Source of the DNA: Chryseobacterium sp. ON_d1
GTDB taxonomy: Bacteria > Bacteroidota > Bacteroidia > Flavobacteriales > Weeksellaceae
Assembly (NCBI RefSeq): GCF_006829085.1
Contig: NZ_BJTC01000017.1
Coordinates: 1-64,000, forward strand
Length of the DNA stretch: 64,000 bases
Direction: 5' to 3'
Below, piece after piece: positions 9,640-19,469 of the stretch (positions within the stretch are counted from its first letter, which is position 1; each line of letters starts with the position of its first letter). The position numbers were made by a program, and so were the translations under genes. The notes beneath the pieces are model-generated. The model had not been told where the DNA came from. It searched no databases and saw only the letters and a list, made by a program, of their open reading frames with translations.

Positions 9640-11925
9640 TTATTTCTTCTCTCTTCTCTGAGCATCAAGAACAGCAATTGTAGCAAGGTTCACGATTTCG
9701 TCTACACTTGAACGCATCTGAAGTACATGTACGGGCTGCTTTAATCCCATTAAGATAGGCCCGATCACCTGGGCAACTTTCATTCCTCTCAGTATCTTGT
9801 AAGAAAGGTTGGCACTTTCAAGATTTGGGAAAATGAATGTATTCGCCGGAGTTGTTCCTAATTTTGAGAATGGATAATCACTCAGATGGTCTGCATTCAT
9901 TGCAAAATCCGGCTGAATTTCACCATCCACAACCATTTTCGGATATTTTTCATGAAGAATTCCTACTGCTTTCGCAACTTTCTTGGAAGTTTCGGAGATG
10001 GCAGCAAAATTTTCAAATCCAAGCATTGCGATTCTTGGTTCAATAGCAAAAGATTTTACTGTAAATTCTGCCATTTTAGCAATATTCACCAGGTCTTCTG
10101 CTGTTGGGTTCTGATTGATGGAAGTATCTGCAAAGAAGATAGGCTTCTTTTCAGACAGGATCATCATCATAGCCGCTACTTTGTCTACTCCTTTATCTTT
10201 TTCAATAACTTCTAAAACAGGACGTAAAACGGAAGTGTAGTTTTTAGAGAACCCAACGATAAGACCATCCGTATCACCATGTCTAAGCATCAAAGGTCCG
10301 AAATAATCTCTCTGACGAACATATCTTTTAGCTTTGTACTCGTTCATTCCTTTTCTCTGACGAAGTTTCCAAAGAGTTTCTCTGTATTTTTTTCTGTTTT
10401 CTTTCTGATCATCATCACTTGGATCAATGATAGGCACATCCAGAGTAATTCCGTAACGTTCCATCTGCTCCTTGATATATTTTTTATCTCCTAAGAGGCT
10501 TGGATAAGCAATTCCTTCTTCATAAAGAATCTGAGCAGCTTTCAACACGTTATACTCTTCAGCATTTCCAAGGGTGATTCTTTTCGGATTGGATTTCGCA
10601 CGGCTCTGCATCATTCTTACCAGTCTTTCATCCCTTCCCATTCTGTCTAAAAGCTGGTGTTCATATTCTTCAAAATCCGTAATGGTTTTTCTTGCAACAC
10701 CACTTTCAATAGCTGCTTTAGCAACAGCACTTGATACTTTTGTGATCAGTCTGTTATCAAATGGTTTAGGAATGAAATATTCTCTTCCGAACTGCAAACT
10801 CTGAACATTGTAAGCTAAAATTACAGCTTCCGGCACCGGTTCTTTTGCAAGGTCTGCAATCGCATGTACAGCAGCCAGTTTCATTGCTTCGTTAATTCCT
10901 GTAGCCTGTACATCTAATGCACCACGGAAGATATAAGGGAAACCTAATACGTTGTTCACCTGGTTAGGATAATCACTTCTTCCTGTTGCCATGATTACAT
11001 CTTTACGGGTTTCAATGGCAAGGTCATAAGCAATCTCCGGATCAGGATTAGCCAAAGCAAATACAATAGGATTTTCGTTCATGCTTAACAGCATTTCAGG
11101 AGTCATTACGTTTCCTTTTGATAATCCAACGAAAACATCAGATCCTTTTACAGCATCTTCCAATGTTTCTATATCAGTCTGAGCGATAAAATCCAGTTTT
11201 TCAGGAGTAAGGTTTTCTCTTTTATGGTTAATTACACCTTTACTGTCGCACATCAGGACGTTTTCTTTTTTAAGCCCTAGTGAAATATAAAGTTTGGTAC
11301 ATGCAATAGCTGCAGCACCTGCTCCATTCACCACCATTTTCACATCCTCAATATTCTTATTGGCAATTTGCAAAGAATTGATCAATGCTGCAGCAGAGAT
11401 AATAGCAGTTCCGTGCTGGTCATCGTGCATCAAAGGAATATTCAATTCCTCTTTCAGTCTTTGTTCTATATAAAAAGCTTCAGGTGCTTTAATATCTTCC
11501 AGATTAATTCCCCCGAAAGTAGGCGCAATACCTTTTACGATTTCAATAAATTTATCCGGATCTTTTTCATCAATTTCTATATCAAAAACATTGATGTCTG
11601 CAAAGATCTTGAACAAAAGCCCTTTTCCTTCCATTACCGGCTTTGAAGCTTCAGCTCCTATGTCTCCAAGCCCAAGTACAGCAGTACCGTTAGAAATTAC
11701 TGCAACCAGGTTTCCTTTTCCTGTATAATCATAAACCGTTTCCGGCTTATCATGAATTTCCATACACGGAACCGCTACCCCCGGAGAATATGCCAGAGAT
11801 AAATCTCTTTGAGAAGAGTGCGGTTTTGATGGGATTACTTCAATTTTTCCTTTGGGTTCTGCTTTATGATAATCCAGTGCGGCCTGGCTAAAGTTCTTTT
11901 CGTCACGATTGTTGTTACTTGACAT
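9640..11925 (-). CDS. maeB: NADP-dependent malic enzyme with phosphotransacetylase-like domain
   Basis: A 761-residue enzyme converting malate to pyruvate, CO2 and NADPH. The N-terminal half (about 1-430) holds the malic-enzyme core, with the substrate region around DLSLAYSPGVAVPC, the metal-binding stretch MHDDQHGTAI and the nucleotide loop VVNGAGAAAIACTKL. The C-terminal part (about 440-761) is a phosphate-acetyltransferase-like domain, thought to be regulatory (acetyl-CoA sensing in the E. coli MaeB family). Full length for this two-domain class. It follows the BadF-type gene by 16 bp, so the two probably form an operon. Confidence 0.96.
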   Translation of the reverse strand: MSSNNNRDEKNFSQAALDYHKAEPKGKIEVIPSKPHSSQRDLSLAYSPGVAVPCMEIHDKPETVYDYTGKGNLVAVISNGTAVLGLGDIGAEASKPVMEGKGLLFKIFADINVFDIEIDEKDPDKFIEIVKGIAPTFGGINLEDIKAPEAFYIEQRLKEELNIPLMHDDQHGTAIISAAALINSLQIANKNIEDVKMVVNGAGAAAIACTKLYISLGLKKENVLMCDSKGVINHKRENLTPEKLDFIAQTDIETLEDAVKGSDVFVGLSKGNVMTPEMLLSMNENPIVFALANPDPEIAYDLAIETRKDVIMATGRSDYPNQVNNVLGFPYIFRGALDVQATGINEAMKLAAVHAIADLAKEPVPEAVILAYNVQSLQFGREYFIPKPFDNRLITKVSSAVAKAAIESGVARKTITDFEEYEHQLLDRMGRDERLVRMMQSRAKSNPKRITLGNAEEYNVLKAAQILYEEGIAYPSLLGDKKYIKEQMERYGITLDVPIIDPSDDDQKENRKKYRETLWKLRQRKGMNEYKAKRYVRQRDYFGPLMLRHGDTDGLIVGFSKNYTSVLRPVLEVIEKDKGVDKVAAMMMILSEKKPIFFADTSINQNPTAEDLVNIAKMAEFTVKSFAIEPRIAMLGFENFAAISETSKKVAKAVGILHEKYPKMVVDGEIQPDFAMNADHLSDYPFSKLGTTPANTFIFPNLESANLSYKILRGMKVAQVIGPILMGLKQPVHVLQMRSSVDEIVNLATIAVLDAQRREKK

Positions 11926-11941
11926 AAAATTTTGTTTTTTG

Positions 11942-12793
11942 TTAAAGTATATATTTAATGTGGTAATCTACTAAGCTTTCAATTGGTTTCTGTACAACAT
12001 GTCCCACATTTAAATTAAGTTCTGCAGCTACAGAACGTAGTGTGTTTTCATAATAATAGGCAATAGAACCGATGAAATTAATCTCGGCATCATATGCTTC
12101 CTCATAAGGGAGAACCTGGTATTCAAAGAAGTTTTTCATTTCGTCAAAAACCATATCCCTGAAATAAGGATGATCTTTTCTTTCGATTACAAATTTGGTA
12201 AAATTTGCCAGATATGCATTAGGTCTTGGAGTATGATACATATTTTTCAACGCATCTTCCACGGTAAGCTGATAATCTGCTTCAAATTCGGCGTGAAGGT
12301 CTGAAGGTAATTTTTTCATGAAATATCTGCGTACCAATTGCTTCCCGATAGCACTACCACTTCCCTCATCACCGATCAGGAATCCCAGTGAAGGCAATTC
12401 TATCTTCACGTTTTTACCGTCAAAAAAACAGGAATTTGATCCTGTACCAAGAATACAAACGATAGCAGGCTTCCCACTGTAAGCAGCATAGGCAGCGGCC
12501 ATAAGGTCTTCCTTCACAATAATCTCAGCTTTTCCAAAAACCTTTTTCAATTCTTCTTCTATGGTTTCGCAGTTTTTTTTCACTCCGCATCCTGAACCAT
12601 AAAAAAATACCTTGGTAATTGAGTTTTTAACGGATATCAGATTGCTATTTTTCTGTATCTCAGGAGCGATAAGTTCTCTGTTGATGAAATTCGGATTGAA
12701 CCCGATTGTTTCTGTTTTCAGAAAAACTTTCTTAAAGTCATCAAGTATTACCCAATCCGATTTAGTAGAACCACTATCTACAATAGCAACCAT
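11942..12793 (-). CDS. BadF/BadG/BcrA/BcrD-type ATPase, N-acetylglucosamine kinase-like
   Basis: A 283-residue protein of the actin-like ATPase fold. Phosphate loop 1 is DSGSTKSDW (about 6-14), phosphate loop 2 is LGTGSNSCFFDG and the adenosine region begins LIGDEGSGSAIGK. Members of this family include eukaryotic-type GlcNAc kinases and 2-hydroxyacyl-CoA dehydratase activators. No iron-sulfur cysteines are present, so amino-sugar kinase activity is more likely. Position 16 bp upstream of maeB suggests an operon in central metabolism. Substrate is not proven by sequence. Confidence 0.85.
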   Translation of the reverse strand: MVAIVDSGSTKSDWVILDDFKKVFLKTETIGFNPNFINRELIAPEIQKNSNLISVKNSITKVFFYGSGCGVKKNCETIEEELKKVFGKAEIIVKEDLMAAAYAAYSGKPAIVCILGTGSNSCFFDGKNVKIELPSLGFLIGDEGSGSAIGKQLVRRYFMKKLPSDLHAEFEADYQLTVEDALKNMYHTPRPNAYLANFTKFVIERKDHPYFRDMVFDEMKNFFEYQVLPYEEAYDAEINFIGSIAYYYENTLRSVAAELNLNVGHVVQKPIESLVDYHIKYIL

Positions 12794-12878
12794 ATTTTAG
12801 ATTTTAATTTAAGGGTGCTAAATTATGAATTTATCTTCAATTAGCATTTAAAAACAATCTGGAAGCTGTCTAAAATCA

Positions 12879-13142
12879 TTAATGCTTGATCTGTGTTTTT
12901 TTTTCGTTGAACTGTAAAAGCCAATCTTCTATTTCATCTTCCAGATAAGAAGTCTGCAATGCCATTGCATTGATAAAATCGTCAGGTACCGGCTCCCCAG
13001 TGGAGTTTTCAAGATTCCACAGTTCATTTGACATATTTTCATATTCAGAATACACTCTTTTGAAGCGGGAATTTTCTTTCTCAAGAGCCTCAATATTTTT
13101 CTGTTGAAGCTGGAATTTTCTGTATTTGTTTTGACGTTTCAT
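12879..13142 (-). CDS. Small coiled-coil protein of unknown function
   Basis: An 87-residue charged protein, predicted to be almost wholly helical. An N-terminal basic stretch (MKRQNKYRKFQLQQ) is followed by a heptad-like segment (about 15-50) and an acidic C-terminal helix. No signal peptide or membrane segment. Flavobacterial genomes carry similar short hypothetical proteins. It lies alone between the BadF-type gene and a divergent plus-strand run. Confidence 0.65.
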   Translation of the reverse strand: MKRQNKYRKFQLQQKNIEALEKENSRFKRVYSEYENMSNELWNLENSTGEPVPDDFINAMALQTSYLEDEIEDWLLQFNEKKTQIKH

Positions 13143-13505
13143 ACAAATATTATTAATAATTGGGTCATAAAATATTGGAGTATATGCGCTTAACCACGCA
13201 CTACAAGATAGAAAAAACCATCAACACAAGGAGTTGAAAATGAATTTATTATCAGGTCTTTATTACATCATTCTGAATATTAAAATTAGACATATTTTTT
13301 ATTAAAAAAAATATTTTAACAACTTTTTTCAGTGTTTAACATATAGTTATAAATTTGCATATTCATATTGTGAAGCGATCTAATAGTTGGGGTTATAAAA
13401 CCGGCATTACCGCTAGAAATCCGGTAAGATGTTTATCTGATGAATGATACGTCATTACAGTACGTCATACAATATGTACAAACATTTAGTTTTTATACTC
13501 ATTAA
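13143..13505 (+). promoter_or_regulatory. Divergent intergenic region with candidate promoter and leader
   Basis: A 363-bp AT-rich gap. A -7 match TAAATTTG lies at 13350-13357 on the plus strand, without a clear -33. It would give a leader of about 140 nt before the GtrA-like gene. The leader contains a small hairpin (TTACCG 13407-13412 / CGGTAA 13422-13427) and two TACGTCAT repeats with a 12-bp period (13449-13456 and 13461-13468). Confidence 0.35.
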
Positions 13506-13964
13506 ATGAAAGAAATACTCTTACGCCAGAAACAGGTTTTGTTCTTCATCATTGCCGGAGGACTGAGTGCCATTGTAGAAATCGGCAGCTTTAAGATTTT
13601 CAGCACCTATCTTCCGCATTTCTTTGCCAAGGAGACCAACTTTTATGGGATACATTATCCTCTGAGTAATATTTTTTCTACAAGCTGTGGGATTATTACC
13701 AATTATTTTCTGAGTATCTGGTTTGTATTTGAAAGAGGAAAGCATTCAAAGAGAAAGGAGTTTGCTTATTTTATGGTGGTATCTTTTTTTTCGACCCTGC
13801 TCAGCTTAGGCTTTTTTCAGGTATTTTACAGTTTCATATTTAAAGATAATATCAATTTATTTTTTTATACCTTAAGCCCGGAAATGATCAGCAAAATTGC
13901 AGCAATATTGCTGGTTTCCATTCTGAATTATTCGGTAAAAAAGAAAGTAATTTTTAACGGTTAA
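13506..13964 (+). CDS. GtrA-like family membrane protein
   Basis: A 152-residue protein with four predicted membrane helices (about 12-32, 55-75, 85-107 and 125-145). The pattern matches the GtrA family: FIIAGGLSAIVEIGSF at the start and a basic tail at the end (YSVKKKVIFNG). GtrA proteins are thought to move undecaprenyl-linked sugars or to support polysaccharide modification. The stop codon abuts the GTG start of the acyltransferase gene, so the two are translated together, which fits an envelope role. Confidence 0.8.
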   Translation: MKEILLRQKQVLFFIIAGGLSAIVEIGSFKIFSTYLPHFFAKETNFYGIHYPLSNIFSTSCGIITNYFLSIWFVFERGKHSKRKEFAYFMVVSFFSTLLSLGFFQVFYSFIFKDNINLFFYTLSPEMISKIAAILLVSILNYSVKKKVIFNG

Positions 13965-14705
13965 GTGGTGACAAAAATATTAAACTATCTCTGGAGATTC
14001 TGGCTGCTGCTGTTGGCATTTTTTCTGACCGTTACCATCGGAATCCCGGTCTATATTTTATCTTTTAATAAAAAACATTATAAATATGGCTATAAACTGG
14101 TCAGAATATGGTGTTTCGGAATGTTCTACGGAATGGGTTTCAGATACGACCTTATTAAACTTTCTCCCCAGGAAAAAGACAAAAATATACCGTATGTTTT
14201 TATCTCCAATCATACCTCCATCATGGATATTATGCTTGTCTGCATTTTGTTTCCTCATCATCCGATATGTTTTGTAGGAAAAAAAGAACTGGTAAAGATT
14301 CCTATTTTCGGAACTATATATAAAAGGATATGTGTAATGGTAGACAGGGCGAGTGCAAGAAGCCGTGCCGATGTATACCGCAGATGCGCTGAAAAGATGG
14401 AGGAAGGCAATAGTATTGCCATTTTTCCGGAAGGCGGCGTACCTGACGACACTTCCGTGATCCTGGATGATTTTAAGGATGGCGCTTTTATGCTGTCCTC
14501 AAAACATCAGTCTCCTATCGCTGTTTATACCTTTATAGGACTTAAGGAAATGTTCCCGTTTGATAATTCAAAAGGCTATCCCGGAAGAGTAAAGGTGTAT
14601 TTCAATGGAATTATAGAGCCTGCTGATTCGCCAAAAGACCTGAAGGCAGAGGCTTATGCGGAAATAAAAAAAACTTTAATCCAGTATTCCGTTGAAAGTA
14701 AATAG
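13965..14705 (+). CDS. 1-acyl-sn-glycerol-3-phosphate acyltransferase family protein (PlsC-like)
   Basis: A 246-residue membrane-associated acyltransferase. An N-terminal hydrophobic anchor (about 10-32) precedes the catalytic NHTSIMD motif (H83, D88) and the glycerophosphate-binding FPEGG motif (about 154-158). PlsC-type enzymes transfer an acyl chain to lysophosphatidate in phospholipid synthesis; relatives acylate other lipids. The likely start is GTG, directly after the stop of the GtrA-like gene. The plain NHTS form supports the PlsC family over LpxL-type enzymes. Confidence 0.88.
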   Translation: MVTKILNYLWRFWLLLLAFFLTVTIGIPVYILSFNKKHYKYGYKLVRIWCFGMFYGMGFRYDLIKLSPQEKDKNIPYVFISNHTSIMDIMLVCILFPHHPICFVGKKELVKIPIFGTIYKRICVMVDRASARSRADVYRRCAEKMEEGNSIAIFPEGGVPDDTSVILDDFKDGAFMLSSKHQSPIAVYTFIGLKEMFPFDNSKGYPGRVKVYFNGIIEPADSPKDLKAEAYAEIKKTLIQYSVESK

Positions 14706-14735
14706 CTATATTTGTTTGTGAAATCTATAATAAAT

Positions 14736-16181
14736 ATGTCAAATTATTCTAAACAAACCAATTGGGCTCAATTCATTCCGTTGGTTACGGTGTTCTTCTT
14801 TTGGGGATTTGTAGCAGCCAGTAATGATATTCTGATCCCGGTTTTTCAAAAAGCCTTCAACTTATCACAAACTGAAAGTATGCTGGTACAGATATGCTTT
14901 TATGTCGCATATACTGTAGGTTCCTTAATTTATATGGTCGTATCAAAGAGCCTGAAACAGGACTTGATCAATAAAATCGGGTATAAAAATGGTCTTATTG
15001 TAGGACTTTTGATTTCCGCATTGGGAACTCTATTGTTCTACCCTGCAGCCAATATGCATTCTTTCCCTTTAATGATCTCCGGATTATTTATTGTAGGTTT
15101 AGGGTTTTCCCTTCAGCAGATTGTTGCCAACCCTCTTGCTATTGAGGTAGGTCCTACGGAAACGGGCTCACAAAGGTTAACCATGGCCGGAGGAATCAAT
15201 AACTTAGGAACTACTATTGGGCCGCTTATTGTTTCATTTGCCATTTTCGGTTCTGCAAGCGCAGCCAATACAGAAGCAAGCGTTGAAAGCGTAAAAGTGC
15301 CTTATCTTATACTAGGAGCAGCTTTTGCTCTTGTCGCTTTAATGCTTAAATTCTCTTCACTTCCTGCTATCACTCCAACAAACACAGAAAATACTGATGA
15401 TGTAACGCCGGGAGAGCACAGGACTTCTGCATTCCAGTATCCTCAATTGGTTATGGGAATGATCGCTATCTTCGTTTATGTAGGGGTAGAAGTTTCTACA
15501 GCAAGTAACCTCCCTGCTTATATGGAAAAAAGTCTTGGATTTGAAACAAAAGAAGTAGCCCCTTATATCTCATTATATTGGGCATCATTAATGATTGGCC
15601 GATGGACAGGAGCTGTCGAAGCATTTGATGTGAATGCCGGGTTCAAAAAGATCTTAAGGTTCTTAGCTCCTTATCTGGCGTTTGGTGTATTTTTATTCGT
15701 AAATGCTATTGCCAACCACGATCTGTCTCCGTTCTATGTATACGGATTTATCATTATCGCAATGATCATTTGTGATATCTTAAGCAAAGGAAACCCAGCG
15801 AGAATGCTTTTAATTTTCTCAGTAGCAGGAATTGCAGCATTACTTATTGGGATGGGAACGACCGGAATGGTATCCGTATATGCATTTACCAGCGTAGGCC
15901 TTTTCTGTTCCACTTTATGGCCATGTATTTTTGCACTTGCAATCAACGGGCTTGGAAAACATACCAACCAGGGTTCGGGATATCTTATCATGATGATTAT
16001 GGGTGGAGGTATTGTAAGCTTTATACAGGGCTATATTGCCGATATCACAAACATTCACTTCAGCTATATCGTAGGAGTTGTTTGTTTTGCTTATCTTGCA
16101 TTCTATGCGATCCGTGTAAGTGGAATCTTAAAAGCCCAGGGCATTGATCTTGATAAAATATCTAAAGGTGGTGGTCATTAA
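14736..16181 (+). CDS. Sugar MFS transporter (FucP-like)
   Basis: A 481-residue, 12-helix major facilitator. Features of the fucose/glucose/galactose porter group are visible: WGFVAASNDILIPVFQKAF in helix 1, GLGFSLQQIVANPLAIEVGP in the first half and GGINNLGTTIGPLI after it. It imports sugars with protons in relatives. I chose the ATG at 14736; an upstream in-frame TTG at 14712 is less likely. It follows the acyltransferase closely and overlaps or abuts the next gene. Confidence 0.87.
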   Translation: MSNYSKQTNWAQFIPLVTVFFFWGFVAASNDILIPVFQKAFNLSQTESMLVQICFYVAYTVGSLIYMVVSKSLKQDLINKIGYKNGLIVGLLISALGTLLFYPAANMHSFPLMISGLFIVGLGFSLQQIVANPLAIEVGPTETGSQRLTMAGGINNLGTTIGPLIVSFAIFGSASAANTEASVESVKVPYLILGAAFALVALMLKFSSLPAITPTNTENTDDVTPGEHRTSAFQYPQLVMGMIAIFVYVGVEVSTASNLPAYMEKSLGFETKEVAPYISLYWASLMIGRWTGAVEAFDVNAGFKKILRFLAPYLAFGVFLFVNAIANHDLSPFYVYGFIIIAMIICDILSKGNPARMLLIFSVAGIAALLIGMGTTGMVSVYAFTSVGLFCSTLWPCIFALAINGLGKHTNQGSGYLIMMIMGGGIVSFIQGYIADITNIHFSYIVGVVCFAYLAFYAIRVSGILKAQGIDLDKISKGGGH

Positions 16182-17232
16182 CAGAACAAAAACAATATAT
16201 AAGAAGAAAAGATTTTGGGCAGGTGTATTACTTGCCCAATTTCTTTTGTTTTATGGTTTCTCAAAATCCAGGATAATGATTTCTTTTTTTGAGAACTTTT
16301 TCGAACTACAGAAAGAAATACACCAGATATTATTCAGCTGGGTTCCCTTTTCTGTAGGTGATTTGACGTATATTGTATTAAGCATTTTCCTTTTATATTA
16401 TTTAACTTCTTTATTCAGGAGGAAGCGAAGGAATGATTCGATGGTGAAAATCCTGATTATCATCAATATTTTTTATTTCATTTATCAGATGTTTTGGGGA
16501 ATGCTGTATTTCCAGACTCCGATCCTTAAAAAGCTTTCAAGCCAGGATGAGCCTAATGTAGACAAGGCAAAAAAACTGGCTCTTATCTATCTTGAAAAAT
16601 GTAAGGCAACCCGGCAGGCTGTTCATGAAAATAGGCAGGGAGTTTTTATCATCACCAATCTTTCCTCCATACAAAAGGAAATCCTCAGCCAACAGGCAAA
16701 ATTACCACCTTATATTTCGGATAAAAAAACCACTCAGATACTGGACATCAAGCCCAGCTTATTCAAAAACATTATGAGTTTTACCGGCATTCTCGGATAT
16801 TACAATCCATTTACCGCTGAAGCTCAGTATAACTCTGAATTGCCATCTACTTTCATACCTTTCACAACAGCCCACGAAAGTTCTCATCAATTGGGTTTTG
16901 CAAGAGAGCAGGAAGCCAATTTTGTGGGATATTTGATAGGAATTAACTCCAGCAATCCGGAGTTGAGATACAGTACAGAATTTTTCACTTTAAAAAGTCT
17001 TTTAAGGTTCATTGTAGAAGAAGACCCAGAGTTTGTAAAAGCTATTCTTCATCATTATTCTCCCGCTATGAAAAGGGACCGTGCTTTTGAAAAGAACTTC
17101 GTTTACAGTCATCAGGGCTGGCTGGATGATTTCTTTGGATTCACCAATAACCTGTTTCTAAAGAGTAACCAGCAGGAAGGTTCCGTTACTTATTCTTACT
17201 TTATAGATCTCCTCTTAAACTACGAAAAATAG
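16168..17232 (+). CDS. DUF3810 domain protein, putative membrane zinc peptidase
   Basis: A membrane protein of about 354 residues with three N-terminal helices, then a soluble domain containing HESSHQLGFAREQEANF. This has the HExxH form plus a downstream E, as in gluzincin-type metallopeptidases. The family is known only as DUF3810. The start is uncertain: GTG at 16168 or 16171, just before the MFS stop, is preferred because an AAAGG lies immediately upstream; a TTG at 16144 is also in frame. Peptidase activity is an inference from the motif. Confidence 0.78.
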   Translation: MVVINRTKTIYKKKRFWAGVLLAQFLLFYGFSKSRIMISFFENFFELQKEIHQILFSWVPFSVGDLTYIVLSIFLLYYLTSLFRRKRRNDSMVKILIIINIFYFIYQMFWGMLYFQTPILKKLSSQDEPNVDKAKKLALIYLEKCKATRQAVHENRQGVFIITNLSSIQKEILSQQAKLPPYISDKKTTQILDIKPSLFKNIMSFTGILGYYNPFTAEAQYNSELPSTFIPFTTAHESSHQLGFAREQEANFVGYLIGINSSNPELRYSTEFFTLKSLLRFIVEEDPEFVKAILHHYSPAMKRDRAFEKNFVYSHQGWLDDFFGFTNNLFLKSNQQEGSVTYSYFIDLLLNYEK

Positions 17233-17241
17233 ATATAAAAA

Positions 17242-17272
17242 AGAATCGTATCAGGCGATACGATTCTAAAAA
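17242..17272 (+). terminator. Terminator of the GtrA-to-DUF3810 run
   Basis: An 11-bp perfect stem, AGAATCGTATC (17242-17252) and GATACGATTCT (17257-17267), with an AGGC loop lies 10 bp after the stop codon. Confidence 0.75.
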
Positions 17273-17905
17273 CACAAATGATGAAAAAAAATTTATTACC
17301 TTGACTTGTTCCCTCATTCAAGGCGATGTAAAAGTACGACATATTTTATAAATACAAAAACATTTCTACCCTTTTTTAAAACTTTATGAAAACTTTATGA
17401 TTTTTTAAGTTTTTTTGAGTTCATTTCATGATATCATAAATCGTATCAAACATAGGTTTTCAATATACAAAACGATGTCAAATCTCATGTAACCTATAAA
17501 AAATTTAAAAAATAAAACAATTGTTTAAATAAAAAACATTCTGTTTTTGTTCTTTTTTTGACATTTTAAAAATTGGAGTTATCACTTATATTTTAGGGTA
17601 TATTTCTACAATTTGCCTTCCAAAATTATATGATATTTTATGGTATAAAATGTCTCCATTTTTTGTTCATTTTTGTTTCTATAAAATGCACTTTACTTTA
17701 CATTCTCTTTAAAAACTTAAAAAAGATCAATTACTTGATTTTAAATAAACCCAACTACGTAAATATTTTTTTTAACCTGGGATTCTGAAAAATAAAATAC
17801 TGAGGATCAAATAAAATCTAACAACAACAGTTTATATCTCACTAATAAAGGAAAATTTTTTTTGTATATTTAAAACATCTGTGTATTTTAGATAAAAATA
17901 TTAAT
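17273..17905. other. AT-rich intergenic region before the peptide-export cassette
   Basis: About 630 bp of very AT-rich sequence without a credible ORF. It holds a CCTTGA/TCAAGG inverted repeat (17299-17304 and 17318-17323) and, at its right end, the candidate promoter for the VKOR fusion gene. The base composition is lower in GC than the flanks, which is common at accessory insertions. I see no att-like or transposon ends. Confidence 0.4.
17861..17891 (+). promoter_or_regulatory. Candidate promoter of the peptide-export cassette
   Basis: TTTG (17861-17864), a 19-bp spacer and TATTTTAG (17884-17891) differ from the Bacteroidota consensus at one position. The start codon follows only 14 bp after the -7 box. 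Confidence 0.5.
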
Positions 17906-19420
17906 ATGATTTTTGACAAACTAATTAACCACCTTAAACTAGATAAACAGGAATTTATTTTCCAGTTCAACTCACACCCCAATTACCCATCAGCATTGGC
18001 TTTTAGTGATACACTCAACTTTATGGGGGTGAAAAATGACGCTTATGAACTGGATAAAGAATACTGGGACGAACTTCCTGAAGAATTCATTGCCATTGTT
18101 GAAAATTCATTTTCTCTGGTAAAAAAATCAGGAAGTAATTATTCGGTATATTCAGAAAAAGCAAAAACTTTCGGTAAAGAAGAACTTTATAATAAATCAA
18201 CAGACTTTGTACTACTCTTTGAGAAAACGGAAAATGCAGAGAGTAAGCTGGCATTCAATTTTAAGCCGGTCCTTTACATAATTTTTGCAGCTGTGCTTGC
18301 CTATTCTCTTATAAGCCAAACCATCTATGAAGCCATATTCAATCTTCTCTCATTGGCAGGAGTATATATATCTCTGGAAATTTTCAATCAGAAATTCGGA
18401 AATACATCTACTGTGATCGGAAGTATATGCGGGGGCGGAGGTACAGCTGCTAGCCAGACGGCCAATTCATGCGATAAGATTATTAAACAGGATAAAACCA
18501 GTATTCTGGGCTTAAAGTTTGCCGATTTTTCCCTGATCTATTTTACCGGACTTACAGTTTTAGGTTTATTTTTACCTGCTACAGCCTATATTGTAAAAGG
18601 ATTCACTTTCGTTTCTGTACTGGCGATAGGATACTCTTTATATATTCAGGCATTTGTAGAAAAAACATTTTGTAGGGTATGCCTGCTGATTATTTCAATT
18701 CTTGTCGGTCAAATAGTAATAAGCAGTTTGTTTTTCGAGAATCTGTCTTTCAGCGTGGGAGCACTTTTACTCACTGTTATTCTGTGGGCTCTTGTATTCT
18801 CTGCCGTTATTTATTTCAACACTCTTCTTGAACAAAAAGAAGCACTCCAAAAATCGAATGCGAAAAATCTCAGATTCAAAAGAAATTATGAGCTTTTCAA
18901 AAACCAGATGGAGCAGAATCCAAAAATAGAATTTCAGGATACTGAAACTTTTGCTGTTGGGAAAAGAGATGCCAAACTTCGTATTTCTATTGTTTCCAAC
19001 CCATATTGTGGTTTCTGTAAAGATGCTCATAAACTGGTAGAAGATCTTTTGGAGAAATACCCGGATAATATTTCTTTACAAATGAGATTCAATTACAGTC
19101 CTGACAGAGCACCTGAAAAATATACACAGCTTATTTCAGACCTAACTCATATTTATCATAACAAACCTGAAAAAGAGTTTTTACATGCGGTAGAAGAATG
19201 GTTTGAAACCAAGGATGAAAGTAAAATTAATGTTCTTGCCGGAGGAAATGTAACTTCAGAAAATTTGAATCCATTAGTAGAGATGTCTAAAGAAAACAGT
19301 AATGCAGGATTAAGCTTTACCCCTATCTTCATCATCAATGGATATCAGTTCCCTGACAAGTATGATCGTGAAGATATCGTGTTCTTTATTGATGAATTAA
19401 TAGAGGATGATGAGATTTAA
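17906..19420 (+). CDS. VKOR-thioredoxin fusion with C39-like N-terminal domain
   Basis: A 504-residue membrane disulfide-forming enzyme. Residues 1-110 resemble the C39 peptidase fold (HPNYPSALAFSDTLNFMGV) but lack a catalytic cysteine. Residues 120-305 form a VKOR-type helix bundle with C175 and C189 in the loop and the redox pair C256-R-V-C259. Residues 350-504 are a DsbA/thioredoxin domain with C368-G-F-C371. VKOR passes electrons from the thioredoxin domain to quinone, so the fusion should introduce disulfides outside the membrane. It starts the cassette with a C39 ABC transporter and a six-cysteine peptide, which is the probable substrate. The degenerate C39 part may bind the precursor leader. 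Confidence 0.85.
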   Translation: MIFDKLINHLKLDKQEFIFQFNSHPNYPSALAFSDTLNFMGVKNDAYELDKEYWDELPEEFIAIVENSFSLVKKSGSNYSVYSEKAKTFGKEELYNKSTDFVLLFEKTENAESKLAFNFKPVLYIIFAAVLAYSLISQTIYEAIFNLLSLAGVYISLEIFNQKFGNTSTVIGSICGGGGTAASQTANSCDKIIKQDKTSILGLKFADFSLIYFTGLTVLGLFLPATAYIVKGFTFVSVLAIGYSLYIQAFVEKTFCRVCLLIISILVGQIVISSLFFENLSFSVGALLLTVILWALVFSAVIYFNTLLEQKEALQKSNAKNLRFKRNYELFKNQMEQNPKIEFQDTETFAVGKRDAKLRISIVSNPYCGFCKDAHKLVEDLLEKYPDNISLQMRFNYSPDRAPEKYTQLISDLTHIYHNKPEKEFLHAVEEWFETKDESKINVLAGGNVTSENLNPLVEMSKENSNAGLSFTPIFIINGYQFPDKYDREDIVFFIDELIEDDEI

Positions 19421-19451
19421 TAATTAAATCTTATTCATTTAAAAATTTCAC

Positions 19452-19459
19452 TATCTTAG
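19452..19459 (+). promoter_or_regulatory. Candidate -7 box for the ABC transporter leader
   Basis: TATCTTAG differs from TAnnTTTG at one base and has the same TAG ending as the cassette promoter. Initiation about 7 nt downstream would place the conserved leader element at the 5' end of the mRNA. No -33 TTG is evident. Confidence 0.35.
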
Positions 19460-19469
19460 GAAAAACAAA

